From the NCBI GenBank assembly GCA_945860125.1, contig CAMAPQ010000003.1, positions 1-61,625 on the forward strand: a stretch of 61,625 bases of DNA. Direction: 5' to 3'. Under the pieces are notes generated by a model. The model was not told the origin of the DNA. It searched no databases and worked only from the letters and a program-made list of their open reading frames with translations. The translations under genes were made by a program, and so were the position numbers. The stretch comes from Klebsiella pneumoniae (GTDB lineage: Bacteria > Pseudomonadota > Gammaproteobacteria > Pseudomonadales > CAMAPQ01). Numbering within the stretch: position 1 is the first letter of the stretch; each line of letters begins with the position of its first letter. This document shows positions 8,983 through 19,900 of this stretch, piece by piece.

Positions 8983-9840
8983 TTAAAAATCATCTGGGTT
9001 AAAAACTAAAAGCAACTTACGAAAATTTCGATCAAAAATATCGCGATCTTTTGGAACAGGTAAAATATGGGCTCTTTGCACCGCAACAATAGCAGAACGA
9101 TCAAAGGCATTATTTCCACTGGATGTCACAACATCGACAGAAAACACCTCACCACCAGGTAACATCGCTATTCTCAACGTGACTTGAAGCGATTCACGCA
9201 CGCTAGCAGGTTTCACCCAACTTCTTTCAATCGCCTGACGGATTAAAATTGAATATTCATCAACCTCGTCCTGACTTTCCTGTTCTCTTTCAGCATTCTC
9301 CTGAACCTTACGTTTTTTGCCTTGAATTTCATCCTCTTCTGCTTCTAGCAAGGAATCAAGATTATTCATCCCCCATTCCTTTTTAGGTTTGGATTCAGGT
9401 TTTTTTTTTGGTTCTTCTTTTTTCACAACTTCAGGTTTGGCAGGCTCAGGCTTTTTATTTGGCTTTTCAACTATCTCTTTTTGAGGCTCAGGCTTTTTAG
9501 GTTCGGGCTTTTTGATTTCCGGCTTAGGCGGCTCAGGCTTTTTGATTTCCGGCTTCACTTCTGGCTTCGGCGGCTCAGGCTTCACTTCTGGCTTCGGCGG
9601 CTCAGGCTTCTCAGGCACTGGTTTTTGAGCAGGCTTTTCAGGTTCAGCTTTTTTTTTGCGCTTAGCTGGTTTATCGAGCGTATCTTTCTCAACTAAACTT
9701 GCCGCAATAAACTTAGGTATTGGCGGTTTAATTTCCTTTCTTTCCCACTGGAAAAAACCAACAACCGCAATAATGACAATTAAAAGATGCAGCGCAACAC
9801 TTTGAATAAATGGTTGCAAATAAGGTCTTTTTTCACTCAC
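8983..9840 (-). CDS. tolA: TolA with a proline-rich TonB-like central domain
   Basis: An inner-membrane protein that spans the periplasm and links TolQR to TolB/Pal. One membrane helix lies near residues 12-31. The middle (about 55-155) is built of KPE/PKPE units such as KPEPPKPEVKPE, not the long alanine-rich helix of E. coli TolA. The C-terminal domain (about 195-285) has EYSILIRQAIERSWVKP and the TonB/TolA-type fold. At 285 residues it is shorter than E. coli TolA (about 420). Its place between tolR and tolB makes TolA much likelier than TonB. Confidence 0.9.
   Translation of the reverse strand: MSEKRPYLQPFIQSVALHLLIVIIAVVGFFQWERKEIKPPIPKFIAASLVEKDTLDKPAKRKKKAEPEKPAQKPVPEKPEPPKPEVKPEPPKPEVKPEIKKPEPPKPEIKKPEPKKPEPQKEIVEKPNKKPEPAKPEVVKKEEPKKKPESKPKKEWGMNNLDSLLEAEEDEIQGKKRKVQENAEREQESQDEVDEYSILIRQAIERSWVKPASVRESLQVTLRIAMLPGGEVFSVDVVTSSGNNAFDRSAIVAVQRAHILPVPKDRDIFDRNFRKLLLVFNPDDF
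9553..9606 (-). repeat. 27-bp tandem duplication inside tolA
   Basis: Two identical 27-bp units in tandem (9553-9579 and 9580-9606), each encoding a nine-residue Pro/Lys/Glu block. Similar but diverged units surround them, showing that the linker grew by repeat expansion in steps that keep the frame. Confidence 0.8.
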
Positions 9841-9930
9841 TACAGACTCTCATATAAAAAAACTAAAATACCGCCACCACTGCAAATCATTCCCTTATCC
9901 CCTCAATACAGGCATACAACTTAACCTGTC

Positions 9931-10371
9931 CTAGATTGCGCTAGGTGGAGGCGACTCTGTAATGAGCCCCACCTGATGCGTACCTGCCTTTTGAAGCGCC
10001 GCCATTACTTTAACAACCGACCCATAATTAACACGATCATCACCCTGAATTAAAACTGGGACATTAGGTTTTTGAGCAAGAATCTTATTAACTTGATCTT
10101 GAATATCTTCAATTGATACAGCCAATTTCTTCTCATCACCCAAATTAACGTAGTAACTCCCATCAGCTTTAATAGAAATAACAATGGGATCTTCTAAAGG
10201 CTGAATAGGTTCGGAAGAAGCTTTGGGTAACTCAACTTTTACCCCTTGCGTCAATAAGGGCGCAGTTACCATAAACACAATAAGTAACACCAACATAACA
10301 TCGATATAAGGCACAACATTAATATCGGCCATTGGTTTTTTCTTGCCAGACCGAGAGATTACACTAGCCAT
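9931..10371 (-). CDS. tolR: TolR, proton-channel subunit of Tol-Pal
   Basis: An inner-membrane protein of the ExbD/TolR family that forms the proton-driven motor with TolQ. The N-terminal motif ADINVVPYIDVMLVLLIVFM contains the channel aspartate at residue 24, followed by a periplasmic domain to residue 146. The start overlaps the tolQ stop by 8 bp, so the two are probably translated together. Length and order (tolQ-tolR-tolA-tolB-pal) are standard. Confidence 0.96.
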   Translation of the reverse strand: MASVISRSGKKKPMADINVVPYIDVMLVLLIVFMVTAPLLTQGVKVELPKASSEPIQPLEDPIVISIKADGSYYVNLGDEKKLAVSIEDIQDQVNKILAQKPNVPVLIQGDDRVNYGSVVKVMAALQKAGTHQVGLITESPPPSAI

Positions 10372-11065
10372 CTAATCCTTCCCCATGCACTTTTCTGTGC
10401 AAAATACTTGAAAACTCATCTGAAAAGGCAACATACATATTCATCAAACTATCACCTTCCGTGGTATAGCGATTATAAGCAATAACAGCTGGAATCGCCG
10501 CAAAAAGGCCAAAAGCAGTTGCGATTAAAGCCTCAGCAATATCCGGGGCAACAACTTGTAATGTTGCCTGATTCTGCGTTGCAAGCGCTAAAAAAGAATT
10601 CATAATGCCCCATACCGTGCCTAATAGACCAATATAAGGACTAACAGAACCTACCGTCGCTAAAAAAGGCAGGTGTTTTTCAAGCTTCTCTTGCTCTCTT
10701 AACAAAGCGACTCGCATGGATCTTTGCGAGCCCTCCATAACTGCATCAGCATCTGTTGCAGTTTTAGACTGACGCAATCTTGCAAACTCTTTGAACCCAG
10801 CCAAGAAAATTTGCGCCTGACCTTGTAACACTTCTCCTGACTGAGAGCTTAACTGCACATATAATCGACTTAAATCAACGCCAGACCAAAAGCGCTCCTC
10901 AAAAGCAATCTGACTTTTCCTCGCTAAACGCAGCTCTTTTCCCCGACGAATAATAAACATCCAAGAAAGGACAGACATGGCAACTAACGTTATCATGACA
11001 AATTGAACTGGCAAACTGGCTTTAAAAATAATTGCCCACGCGGTTAATGGCTCAGTCACGGTCAT
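10364..11065 (-). CDS. tolQ: TolQ, proton-channel subunit of Tol-Pal
   Basis: An inner-membrane protein of the ExbB/TolQ family with three membrane segments (about residues 15-38, 135-160 and 170-195). [20 protein letters not shown] and [20 protein letters not shown] are diagnostic. The ATG at 11065 is preceded by GGAG and overlaps the end of ruvB by 14 bp. The thioesterase gene ybgC, often upstream of tolQ, is missing here; ruvB takes its place. Confidence 0.96.
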   Translation of the reverse strand: MTVTEPLTAWAIIFKASLPVQFVMITLVAMSVLSWMFIIRRGKELRLARKSQIAFEERFWSGVDLSRLYVQLSSQSGEVLQGQAQIFLAGFKEFARLRQSKTATDADAVMEGSQRSMRVALLREQEKLEKHLPFLATVGSVSPYIGLLGTVWGIMNSFLALATQNQATLQVVAPDIAEALIATAFGLFAAIPAVIAYNRYTTEGDSLMNMYVAFSDEFSSILHRKVHGEGLDG

Positions 11066-12197
11066 TATTCTCCTTAATAGTCTCTTTTAATTTTAACCCT
11101 ATATGTTGATAGGTCTGATCTGTTGCCACGCGCCCTCTCGCTGTTCGCATTAAAAGACCCTGCTGAATAAGATACGGTTCAATCATTTCTTCAATCGTGC
11201 CTGCTTCTTCACCAATCGCCACAGCAAGACTATCCAAACCCACCGGCCCACCATTAAACTTTTCAATTAAAGTAAGCAGTAATTGGCGATCCATTTGATC
11301 CAATCCTAAGGCGTCAACGTTCAGTAAATCAAGCGCTTCTTGTGCCACCGCTTCAGTTACTTTTCCTTGCGCTTTTACTTCAGCAAAATCACGCACCCGA
11401 CGCAATAAACGATTAGCAATTCTAGGCGTACCACGCGCTCTTTGCGCGATTTCTCTAGCGCCTGCTTCATCTGCACTTAAACCTAACAAACCAGCGGATC
11501 GAACAACAATACGCGTAAGATCCGTAATATTATAAAACTCAAGGCGCTGCACAATACCAAAACGGTCTCGAAGAGGCGATGTCAATAAACCTGCGCGTGT
11601 TGTCGCCCCCACTAAAGTAAAAGGCTGTAAGTCAATTTTAATGGAACGGGCCGCCGGGCCTTCACCAATCATTAAATCAAGCTGGAAATCTTCCATTGCA
11701 GGATAGAGTACTTCCTCAATAACAGGACTTAATCTATGAATTTCATCAATAAAAAGCACATCATTCGGCTCTAGATGAGATAACAAAGCAGCTAAATCAC
11801 CTGCTTTTTCTAAGATAGGCCCCGATGTTGATCGCAACTTCACGCCCATTTCATTGGCGATAATATGCGCAAGCGTTGTCTTGCCTAATCCAGGGGGGCC
11901 AAAAATAAGCGTGTGATCAAGCGCTTCTCGGCGCGCCTTAGCAGCAGATATAAAAATTTCCATCTGATTTCTGACTGCATCCTGCCCCGTATAATCACAC
12001 AACAGAAAAGGACGGATTGCCCGATCAATTCTTTCTTCACCCTTCTTTTCAATAGGCGAAACAGTGCGATCAGATGGCTCAACAGCCTCTTCAGTCTCTT
12101 CAGGCTCTTCAGTCTCTTCAGGCTCTTCACTTAAGACATTTGAAAAAACAATTTCTCTTGAGAAAGGTTTGATCAACGTTTTTTCTCTATCAACCAT
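11052..12197 (-). CDS. ruvB: Holliday junction branch-migration helicase RuvB
   Basis: The AAA+ motor that, with RuvA, drives branch migration of Holliday junctions. Walker A is GPPGLGKTT near residue 100, Walker [11 protein letters not shown], sensor GATTRAG, and the C-terminal winged helix includes [10 protein letters not shown]. Compared with E. coli RuvB (336 residues) it has about 38 extra N-terminal residues, including the acidic repeat [14 protein letters not shown]. The ATG at 12197 has AGGA 8 nt upstream and no better start lies closer to the core, so the extension appears real. The end overlaps tolQ. Confidence 0.96.
   Translation of the reverse strand: MVDREKTLIKPFSREIVFSNVLSEEPEETEEPEETEEAVEPSDRTVSPIEKKGEERIDRAIRPFLLCDYTGQDAVRNQMEIFISAAKARREALDHTLIFGPPGLGKTTLAHIIANEMGVKLRSTSGPILEKAGDLAALLSHLEPNDVLFIDEIHRLSPVIEEVLYPAMEDFQLDLMIGEGPAARSIKIDLQPFTLVGATTRAGLLTSPLRDRFGIVQRLEFYNITDLTRIVVRSAGLLGLSADEAGAREIAQRARGTPRIANRLLRRVRDFAEVKAQGKVTEAVAQEALDLLNVDALGLDQMDRQLLLTLIEKFNGGPVGLDSLAVAIGEEAGTIEEMIEPYLIQQGLLMRTARGRVATDQTYQHIGLKLKETIKENNDRD
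12092..12127 (-). repeat. 18-bp tandem repeat in the ruvB N-terminal extension
   Basis: Two exact 18-bp units (12092-12109 and 12110-12127), flanked by partial copies, encode the EEPEET-type acidic segment. Each unit is six codons, so copy-number changes keep the frame. Confidence 0.8.
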
Positions 12198-12228
12198 TTT
12201 GTTTGTCCTAATGCTCAGCTTTAAAAAA

Positions 12229-12861
12229 CTAAACCAGCATTACCTTGAGCGCAGAGCGAATTAATTCCTCACTCGATAGCCCCGCCACAAAAACTTTTTT
12301 TACAGCTTTTTCTGCGTCAATTGGCTTAAAACCCAAAGACATAAGCGCGCTTTCTGCTTCCATTTCAGCAGTTGACTTAAGCGTACTCCTTAAACTCTCA
12401 TACAATACGGTACTTTTTGCTGAAGGATGGGCTGAATTCAAAGATAATAAAGAAGCTTCCGTTTTTAACTTATCGCTTAATTCTAAAATGAGTCTTTCAG
12501 CTGTTTTTTTACCAATACCAGGAACTTGGATGAAGCGTTTTACTTCACCATTGAGCAAAGCTTCAACTAACTCTTTCGCACTCAAAGCAGATAACAAAGC
12601 AAGCCCTGCTTTAGGACCAATACCATTTACCTTTAGCAATAAACGAAATAGATTGCGATCTTCTCGACCAAAAAAACCATAAAGTAGATGGGCATCATCA
12701 CGAATGACAAGATGCGTGTAAAGTAACACTTCTCTTTCAAGCTCGGGCAATAAAAACAAGGTAGATAAAGGCACTTCGATTTCGTAGCCTATCCCAAACG
12801 CTTCCAAGCCAATTAAAGGGGGTTGTTTTTCTATCAATTTTCCACGAATCCATCCGATCAT
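12229..12861 (-). CDS. ruvA: Holliday junction DNA-binding protein RuvA
   Basis: It binds four-way junctions and loads RuvB. The N-terminal OB fold begins [20 protein letters not shown]; the helix-hairpin-helix motifs are visible as [20 protein letters not shown] and [21 protein letters not shown]-terminal RuvB-interacting domain ([19 protein letters not shown]) follows a flexible linker. Its start overlaps the ruvC stop by 4 bp (ATGA), so coupling is likely. It belongs to the ruvC-ruvA-ruvB run. Confidence 0.96.
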   Translation of the reverse strand: MIGWIRGKLIEKQPPLIGLEAFGIGYEIEVPLSTLFLLPELEREVLLYTHLVIRDDAHLLYGFFGREDRNLFRLLLKVNGIGPKAGLALLSALSAKELVEALLNGEVKRFIQVPGIGKKTAERLILELSDKLKTEASLLSLNSAHPSAKSTVLYESLRSTLKSTAEMEAESALMSLGFKPIDAEKAVKKVFVAGLSSEELIRSALKVMLV

Positions 12862-13415
12862 TGTATTCTTTTCCGTTTGTAACCATAAAGAGCAGCCGGC
12901 TTGAGCGCAGGAAAAACATTACTCACTTTAACAGGCTGTATTTTGTGAATACCTTCACTGTTATGCAAATGACACAAAGCAATACCCAAAGCATCCGCTG
13001 CATCTGCAGGCGGAGAAACAGACAACTTAAATAGGTGCTTAATCATATATTGCACTTGCTTCTTATCTGCATTGCCATTGCCTGCAACCGCTAATTTAGC
13101 TTGTCTTGCAGAATATTCGCTAAGAGGAATATTCGCTCTGGCAATCGCCACAATTGCTGCACCTCGCGCTTGCCCTAATTTTAGAGCAGACGAAACGTTA
13201 TGGGCTAAAAAAACTTGTTCAATCGCAGCTTCAGCTGGCTTAAAGTGATGAATAATTTGAGTCAAAGAATCAAATATTTCAGCTAAACGAGCAGGCATAG
13301 GACGGTCAGAAACACGGATACAACCGCTTTCAATATAGACCACATTACGACCATCCCACTCAATGATACCAAATCCTGTAATCCGAGAGCCCGGATCAAT
13401 CCCTAATATTCTCAT
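12858..13415 (-). CDS. ruvC: crossover junction endodeoxyribonuclease RuvC
   Basis: It resolves Holliday junctions by paired nicks. All four acidic catalytic residues match E. coli numbering: Asp7 (MRILGIDPGS), Glu66 (AAIEQVFL), Asp138 and Asp141 (ADAADALGIA). An open frame extends 35 codons upstream, but those codons lie in the 3' end of yebC, so I start at 13415. It lies 10 bp after yebC and overlaps ruvA by 4 bp. Confidence 0.97.
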   Translation of the reverse strand: MRILGIDPGSRITGFGIIEWDGRNVVYIESGCIRVSDRPMPARLAEIFDSLTQIIHHFKPAEAAIEQVFLAHNVSSALKLGQARGAAIVAIARANIPLSEYSARQAKLAVAGNGNADKKQVQYMIKHLFKLSVSPPADAADALGIALCHLHNSEGIHKIQPVKVSNVFPALKPAALYGYKRKRIQ

Positions 13416-13425
13416 TCCACATCCA

Positions 13426-14184
13426 CTATGAATACGACGCAATTTTCTCCATGACTGACTCAGGAATATCAACATTGGTATAAACGTTTTGAACATCATC
13501 CAAGTCTTCAAGCTGATCAATTAATTTAAGCACCTTTTCTGCAACTTCCGGATCTTCTATCGTTGTAAGCGTCGCAGGCGACATAACAACTTCAGCACGC
13601 TCGACGGAAAAACGCTGCTTTACGAGCGCCTCTTTAATAGGAATCACTAACTCCCACGGGGTAGTTACTTCAACAGACTGATCATCATGAATAATGACAT
13701 CCAACGCGCCCACATCTAGCGCTGTTTCCATTAAAAGATCTTCATTATGATAAGCGGCAAGGACAATCTCGCCCTGACGCTTAAATAAATAAGAAACAGA
13801 GCCTGATGTACCTAAATTACCAGCATTTTTAGTAAAAGCATGTCTTACTTCTGAAACGGTTCTATTGCGATTATCCGTCATGGTCTCAACTAATACCGCC
13901 ACACCAGAAGCACCATAGCCTTCATACGTCACTTCTTCAACCTGAGTACCTTCTTCATCGCCTACTCCACGTTTAATAGCGCGCTCAACCGTATCCCGAC
14001 TCATATTCACCTGCAATGCTTTATCCATCACCGCACGTAATCTAGGATTATCAGCAACAACACCGCCGCCCAATCTTGCCGCCACGGTAATTTCACGAAT
14101 TAGTTTAGTGAAAATTTTACCGCGCTTCACATCCTGAGCTGCTTTACGATGTTTGATATTCGCCCACTTACTATGACCCGCCAT
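13426..14184 (-). CDS. yebC: YebC/PmpR-family protein
   Basis: A conserved cytoplasmic protein of the TACO1/YebC family, known as a transcription regulator (PmpR) and, in other members, as an aid to translation of proline-rich stretches. The N-terminus MAGHSKWANIKHRKAAQDVKR and the segment DNRNRTVSEVRHAFTKNAGN are family signatures. At 252 residues it is full length. The translation role may be of interest because TolA, encoded a few genes downstream, is very proline-rich. That link is only inference. Confidence 0.96.
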   Translation of the reverse strand: MAGHSKWANIKHRKAAQDVKRGKIFTKLIREITVAARLGGGVVADNPRLRAVMDKALQVNMSRDTVERAIKRGVGDEEGTQVEEVTYEGYGASGVAVLVETMTDNRNRTVSEVRHAFTKNAGNLGTSGSVSYLFKRQGEIVLAAYHNEDLLMETALDVGALDVIIHDDQSVEVTTPWELVIPIKEALVKQRFSVERAEVVMSPATLTTIEDPEVAEKVLKLIDQLEDLDDVQNVYTNVDIPESVMEKIASYS

Positions 14185-14198
14185 ACGCCCTTATTCCC

Positions 14199-15995
14199 TT
14201 AAAGTTTTTTTTCCTCAACGCGCACTCGAATGCCTAAATCGCGCAACTGCTGAGGTTCAACAGTAGAAGGTGCATCCGTCAATAAACAAGCAGCAGATTG
14301 CGTTTTAGGAAAAGCAATGACTTCACGAATTGATTTAGCGCCACACATTAGCATTACTAAGCGATCCAAACCAAAAGCTAATCCACCATGAGGCGGACAA
14401 CCAAATTTTAGCGCATCAAGCAAGAAACCAAACTTTTCTTGCGCAGCTTCAGCATTAATTTGCAAAAGATCAAATACAGTGCTTTGAACTTCACTATCAT
14501 GAATACGAATAGAACCACCGCCCAACTCAACACCATTTAACACCATGTCATAGGCCTGAGAAACAACTGCGCCAGGATTACGTTTTAGTTCATCTAAGTC
14601 ACTCTTAGGCGCTGTAAAGGGATGGTGTAACGCAGCCCATCTACCCGAGGCTTCTTTTTCAAACATAGGGAAATCCACCACCCAAAGTGGCGCCCATTGA
14701 TCACTCATTAGATTTAGATCTTGGCCGATTTTATTACGCAGCGCACCTAAGGATTCATTCACAACTTTTTCTTTATCTGCCCCAAAAAAGATAATATCGC
14801 CAGGCTGAGCACCGGTACGCGCAATAATGCCCGCTAAAGCTTCATCAGATAAGTTTTTAACAATAGGCGACTGTAACCCATCGCGCACAACCTCACACTT
14901 TTCATTGTATTTAATATAAGCAAGTCCCTTTGCACCATAAATACCGACAAACTGCGTATATTGATCAATTTCTTTTCTTGAAAGTTTATCGCCTGCGCCG
15001 TGTACGCACAGCGCCGCAACACGACCTTCTGCATCCACAGCAGGATTACTAAAAACACGGAAATCACTTTCTTTTACGAGATCACTCACCGTCACTAACT
15101 GTAAAGGATTGCGCAAGTCTGGCTTATCAACACCATACTTTTCCATTGCCTCGTAATAAGTCATTCGTGGAAAAACAGGCAGCTCAACAGATAAAAGCTG
15201 ACTAAACATTTTTCTAATCATGCCTTCAGCCAACCGCATAATATCTTCAGCATTCACAAAGGAAGCCTCAATATCAATCTGCGTGAATTCAGGCTGACGA
15301 TCAGCACGTAAATCTTCATCACGAAAACATTTTGCAATCTGATAATAGCCTTCAAATCCTGCCATCATTAATAGCTGCTTAAACAGCTGCGGTGATTGTG
15401 GTAAAGCGAAAAAAGAACCTTGATGGGTACGACTGGGCACTAAATAATCTCTTGCCCCTTCAGGCGTTGCCTTGGTCAAAATAGGTGTTTCAATATCAAT
15501 CAAGCCCATTTCTTCGAGATAATTTCTAGCAAGCGAAGTAACACGCGCACGAAACATGAGACGATCACGCAACAAGATGCGCCTTAGATCAAGATAACGA
15601 TATTTAAGACGCGTTTCTTCGCCCACTTCAGCATACTCATCCAAAGGAAAAGGCACAGGTTCTGAACGGTTTAATATCTCAACATGCTCGCCAACCATTT
15701 CAATACGTCCGGTTTGCATTTGCGGGTTTATCGTGCCCTCTGGCCTTAACCTAACCATCCCTTTAATTTTGAGCACATACTCAACGCGCACTTTTTCAGC
15801 AACCGCAAAACTATGCGGTGCAATAGGATCAAATACCACTTGCACTACACCAGAACGATCTCGCACATCAAGAAAAACAACGCCACCATGATCACGACGA
15901 CTCTGTACCCAACCGGCTATTTCAACAGACTCACTCACTAAGTGCTCGCGAACATCGCTACAAGCATGCGTACGCATTGATGATACTTTAAACAC
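14199..15995 (-). CDS. aspS: aspartyl-tRNA synthetase
   Basis: It charges tRNA-Asp with aspartate (class II synthetase). An N-terminal OB fold ([24 protein letters not shown]), class II core motifs such as [20 protein letters not shown] and [19 protein letters not shown], the bacterial GAD insertion and [15 protein letters not shown] are present. The GTG at 15995 has AAGGGG 6 nt upstream and is preferred over the ATG at 15977, which has no ribosome-binding site. It leads the aspS-yebC-ruvCAB run. Confidence 0.97.
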   Translation of the reverse strand: MFKVSSMRTHACSDVREHLVSESVEIAGWVQSRRDHGGVVFLDVRDRSGVVQVVFDPIAPHSFAVAEKVRVEYVLKIKGMVRLRPEGTINPQMQTGRIEMVGEHVEILNRSEPVPFPLDEYAEVGEETRLKYRYLDLRRILLRDRLMFRARVTSLARNYLEEMGLIDIETPILTKATPEGARDYLVPSRTHQGSFFALPQSPQLFKQLLMMAGFEGYYQIAKCFRDEDLRADRQPEFTQIDIEASFVNAEDIMRLAEGMIRKMFSQLLSVELPVFPRMTYYEAMEKYGVDKPDLRNPLQLVTVSDLVKESDFRVFSNPAVDAEGRVAALCVHGAGDKLSRKEIDQYTQFVGIYGAKGLAYIKYNEKCEVVRDGLQSPIVKNLSDEALAGIIARTGAQPGDIIFFGADKEKVVNESLGALRNKIGQDLNLMSDQWAPLWVVDFPMFEKEASGRWAALHHPFTAPKSDLDELKRNPGAVVSQAYDMVLNGVELGGGSIRIHDSEVQSTVFDLLQINAEAAQEKFGFLLDALKFGCPPHGGLAFGLDRLVMLMCGAKSIREVIAFPKTQSAACLLTDAPSTVEPQQLRDLGIRVRVEEKKL

Positions 15996-16320
15996 ACACT
16001 ACCCCTTAAAAAGACCTTCAAAATGAAGATAAACTATAACGCACAGCATCACTATATTTTTACAATAAAGCATGGAAATAAGGCATTTTTAACATCATTC
16101 ACCAAAGTGAAAGGATGCCAATCTTAAAAAATACAGCGGCGATAATACTGGATTTGAAAATTGTCTACAACTCGCACAAAAGTATATACCCAAAGTAATT
16201 GGAAGCACGGTGAGGCGGCAAGCAAATGAACCCCATGAGCATAGATAAGCTATGTGATTGGGGTGAATGAGCGCGGCCAACAATGCCGTGGTTTCAAGTA
16301 CGAAGGGGGTAGAGCAAGGA
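15996..16320. other. intergenic region upstream of aspS
   Basis: 325 bp without a gene. The right-hand part is element A copy 2 (16185-16311). The left-hand 190 bp must hold the aspS promoter, but I see no promoter close enough to consensus to report. Apparent open frames here come from the palindrome. Confidence 0.6.
16185..16311 (+). repeat. element A, copy 2
   Basis: Full-length copy (127 bp) beginning TATACCCAAAGTAATTGG and ending in GTACGAAGGGGGTA. It lies 9 bp beyond the stop codon of the FmdB-like gene. Confidence 0.88.
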
Positions 16321-16734
16321 CTAATCAGCACCAGACGAACTAGGCGAAGATCCGCTCGAAGTAGACAAAGTTTTATCAGCCCCACTCCCTGAAGCACTCT
16401 TATTTACAGAGGCACTTGCAGAGGCACTGTCACTCGATGCGTTACGATCAGAAGTAGACTCTGCTGTTTTTAAGCTTTCATTCTCAGTATTTTTAGAGGC
16501 AGACTCCCCACCAGACTCCGCCCCAGCACCTTCCGTTAAGTTTTTCTTATTGCCAGACTTAAAATCAGTTTCATACCATCCACCACCCTTCAAACGAAAA
16601 GCTGCTGCTGAAATCTTTTTCTTTAACGTAGGGTTGCCACATTTAATACAATCTACGAGCGGTGCATCACTCATTTTTTGTAACGCTTCGCGGGCGGCAC
16701 CACAGTGAGTACACTGATATTCATAAATAGGCAT
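16321..16734 (-). CDS. FmdB-family zinc-ribbon protein with a Ser/Ala-rich tail
   Basis: A small protein of the FmdB/CxxC_CXXC_SSSS regulatory family; its molecular role is not established. The zinc ribbon is MPIYEYQCTHCG with a second CxxC, giving Cys8, Cys11, Cys29 and Cys32. About 80 residues follow that are almost entirely Ser, Ala, Gly, Asn and Asp, a longer tail than is usual. I use the ATG at 16734, with GAGG 7 nt upstream. Members often sit next to aspS in gammaproteobacteria, as here. Confidence 0.85.
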   Translation of the reverse strand: MPIYEYQCTHCGAAREALQKMSDAPLVDCIKCGNPTLKKKISAAAFRLKGGGWYETDFKSGNKKNLTEGAGAESGGESASKNTENESLKTAESTSDRNASSDSASASASVNKSASGSGADKTLSTSSGSSPSSSGAD

Positions 16735-16868
16735 AAACAAACCTCATTAAACAAACCAATTTAAAACGCCAATTAAAAACACAAATCTTCAACATATTTT
16801 TTGCTGCCGCATCATAACTAAAAAAGCATGATCTTAGAACAGAATGAATCACCTTTAACTAGGCTAAA

Positions 16869-16971
16869 TAGGACTTACGCAGAATTGTTCCAGCAAGGCG
16901 TCCTGACGAAGACAGTACACTCTGTACGGCGAGGCAGGACAACAAAGCTGGGCGATTTTGCGTAAGTCCTA
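16869..16971 (+). repeat. element B, copy 1
   Basis: A 103-bp imperfect palindrome with ends TAGGACTTACGCAGAATTG and CGATTTTGCGTAAGTCCTA. It contains CAGCAAGGCGTCCTG on one arm and CAGGACAACAAAGCTG on the other, so it can fold into a long hairpin. It ends exactly where the tamB stop codon begins. Other copies: 23038 (half), 31742, 49556, 52413, 58502 and 59567. Confidence 0.88.
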
Positions 16972-19900
16972 CTAAAAACTAATACTATAAATCAGATCCA
17001 GCGCCTGATCTAAACCACTCACCGCCTCTAAATACCACTTAGAAGAAAGCTGATACCTTAAAATAGTTTGACTAATAGGTGCAAAAACACCTTTTGCATA
17101 TTGAATATATAAATCTTCGCTAATCTCTTTGCCTACAGTAACCTGTAACTCACTACCACTCCCCGAAGTATCAATTTCAACTTCCTTTAAACCCCACTTA
17201 TCAGGCGTACGCCCTACTAATGACTTACCACCCTTCAAGCCCAACGCAACAGCTGCTTGCGTCATTAATGTCTGCTCTTGATTCTGCGCGCCAGAATCCT
17301 GCTGACGAAAAGTCGAACGACCTAATAAAATGTAAGACAAAATTTGTTGGTCATTTAAAACCTGGCTTAATGGTTCATCCGTATCAAGCGGCTCATAAAA
17401 CAAATGCGATACGGCATTTTGTGCTGAGCCTTGCAACAATAAACCTGCCAGCAGGTTATCCCTTTTTACCTCACGAACTGCTTCGATTTCAATCATGGGT
17501 CGATCTAATGGGCCATTAAAATCGATACTGCCTTTTCTAATTTTTAACTCTTGCCCCCATGCGGTATATTGCCCTTCAGCCACAGTTAACACGCCATTTG
17601 CCTGAATTTTATTCTTTCTATGCGAAAGACGTAGCTGACCTTCTAATCTTCCTTTGGCACCATACACATCAAATACCGTTTTTTTACCTAAGTGAAGCCC
17701 AACATTCAAATCAAAGGTGCCAAGCTGTGCAAGCGTTGCAGGATGCGAAAATTCCTCCTCAAGAACAACCACATCTTTTGATAAACCGATCTTTTGCGAG
17801 CCGCCTCTTTTTATAACTTTTGCCTGATCAATATTTATATCGCCTTCAAGTTTTATTTTTTCAGCATTCATACTGAAATTCACATTGGGTGAAATCCAAA
17901 ATTCAGACGGCAAGTCATAGACAAAATGAAAGCGATTACCGGTAATCTGCGCATTAATTTTAGGCAAACCAACTTCAGACCAATCAATATCACTCTTAAC
18001 CATCCCCTTTGCTTCAGCTACCTGATACTGCGCATCAACACCCGCACTTTTACCCTTTAAAATAGATTTTAACTGTATATTTTCAAGGCTCACTTTATAA
18101 CGCGGCAATGCGAATAACCCCTGCTCAACCGCTAAAATGCCATAAAACTCAGGCGAAGCTAACTGCCCCCCTAAGCGAATTTGAGCATTTAATGTCCCAC
18201 CTAACTTATCGTTTTCTTCAAAAAACAAGGCATAAGGTGCCAAGCTAATGTGGTTAATCGTTAAATCACCACCAAGTGTTCTAAGCGCATTATTATCGAT
18301 CCAAAAATGCGCATTCGCCAAAGGCTTGTCATGAGAAGCAAGCACGCCCTTCACTTCCCATTTTGCTTTATCAAAATGGGATTCAATATGTAATTGATCG
18401 AAGAAAATAGGCGACACAGATGAATCATTTTTAACTGATAATTGAGCACCATCTGCAACCCCCTCGATAACAAATGGCTGATTTTCGCCCAATATTGCAC
18501 GGCCTTTAGCCGTTGCCGCCCCACCGAATAGCCATAGAGACTCTTCATTATTTAGCAAACTCAAATCAGCCATTGCAGAAGAAAAATTAAACGTATGCAG
18601 TTTATCTTTTAGCACATAATCAGCGCAAAACTCACTCACATCATTAATCAAGCACAGCATTGATAAAGAAGCTTTTTCTGCTAAAAATGCCCACTCGAAT
18701 ATTGCTTGTTTTTTAACATCCCATTTTAATTTTTTATATTCAATTGGCAGAGACTGTACCGTTAAATGGTACACATCAGACGCGATACGACCTTGCGATA
18801 ATAATTCCCCCCGCACATGATCGCCGACAAATTTAGCCGTTAACTGATGCTCACGTTGATTACCAGAAAACTGCAAATCAAATCTTTCCCCATGCCATTT
18901 TTGAAGAACAAACTCACTAAAAAACAAGCTTCCTTCTAGTTGCGTTTGGCCCAATTTTTTCATAACAAGATTAAAACGTGCTTCTTTATTAGAAGAAAAA
19001 AAAGCAGACTTTATTTTTGCCGATGATATAACAGCTGTTATATCAGGTTCAGCAAATAAGCCTTTTACATCGATATGCCCTGTTAACTTGCCTTTTATCT
19101 CACGATTAAACACCGCTAAATCAAAGTCTTTTAAATCGCCTTGAACATCCCACACCTCCTTAAGCGATCCTTTAACCCTTAATTCTTGAGCGCCGTAACT
19201 TAATAAAAAATGATCCAATATTAGCGGCTTATCCTTTTTCCAATTTGCATCAAAAGAAAAGTCAAAAGGCTTTCCCATTAAAAAACCATTAAAATGTTCG
19301 CCCTGAAGATCAAATGAGGCATTTTTACCTAAAGTAAAATCAGCAGATAATAAACCATCAACTTTAATCTCCCGCAAAGGAAGAAACTCACTAAATGAAA
19401 ACTGATAAAAGGCAATATCAAGCGCGCCTTTTATCAGCGTAGGATGATAATTTCCCGTTACCGCCATATTTCCATATAACGAGTTAATAATGGCGGAATA
19501 ATCAATATTTTTAGGCGTAATTTTAGCCTGCAAATGATATGGATGTACCTCACCCTCTCTCACGATAAGATCGCCAGTTGTTGTTAAATTAATGACGCCT
19601 AAATGCCCGTTTAAATCACCCTCACCCGTTACTTGATTCAAGCCTATGCCTTGAGAAGAAGAAAAAGCAGGAAGTGAAAAGTGATAAGTAAATTCAAAAG
19701 GCAGCTTTTCTTTTTTAGGATGAAGCGTACCAACAGCAGAGAAATTGAATATCCCTTCTGAGTTAATTTCAGACTGAACTTTATTGATATCGCCCTTCAA
19801 TATTAGCTTTAATTGATTAATATCAGGCTGGCTAAATTTTACAGGTAATCGCTCTATTAATGACTCATCAAAAACAACGCGCGCCTCAGCATAAAAGGGA

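Noticed and set aside
9481..9696. Arg/Leu-rich plus-strand frame inside tolA
   Set aside because: It arises from the KPE repeat DNA read backwards.
16095..16397. 100-codon minus-strand frame upstream of aspS
   Set aside because: Half of it is element A and the rest overlaps fmdB in another frame.
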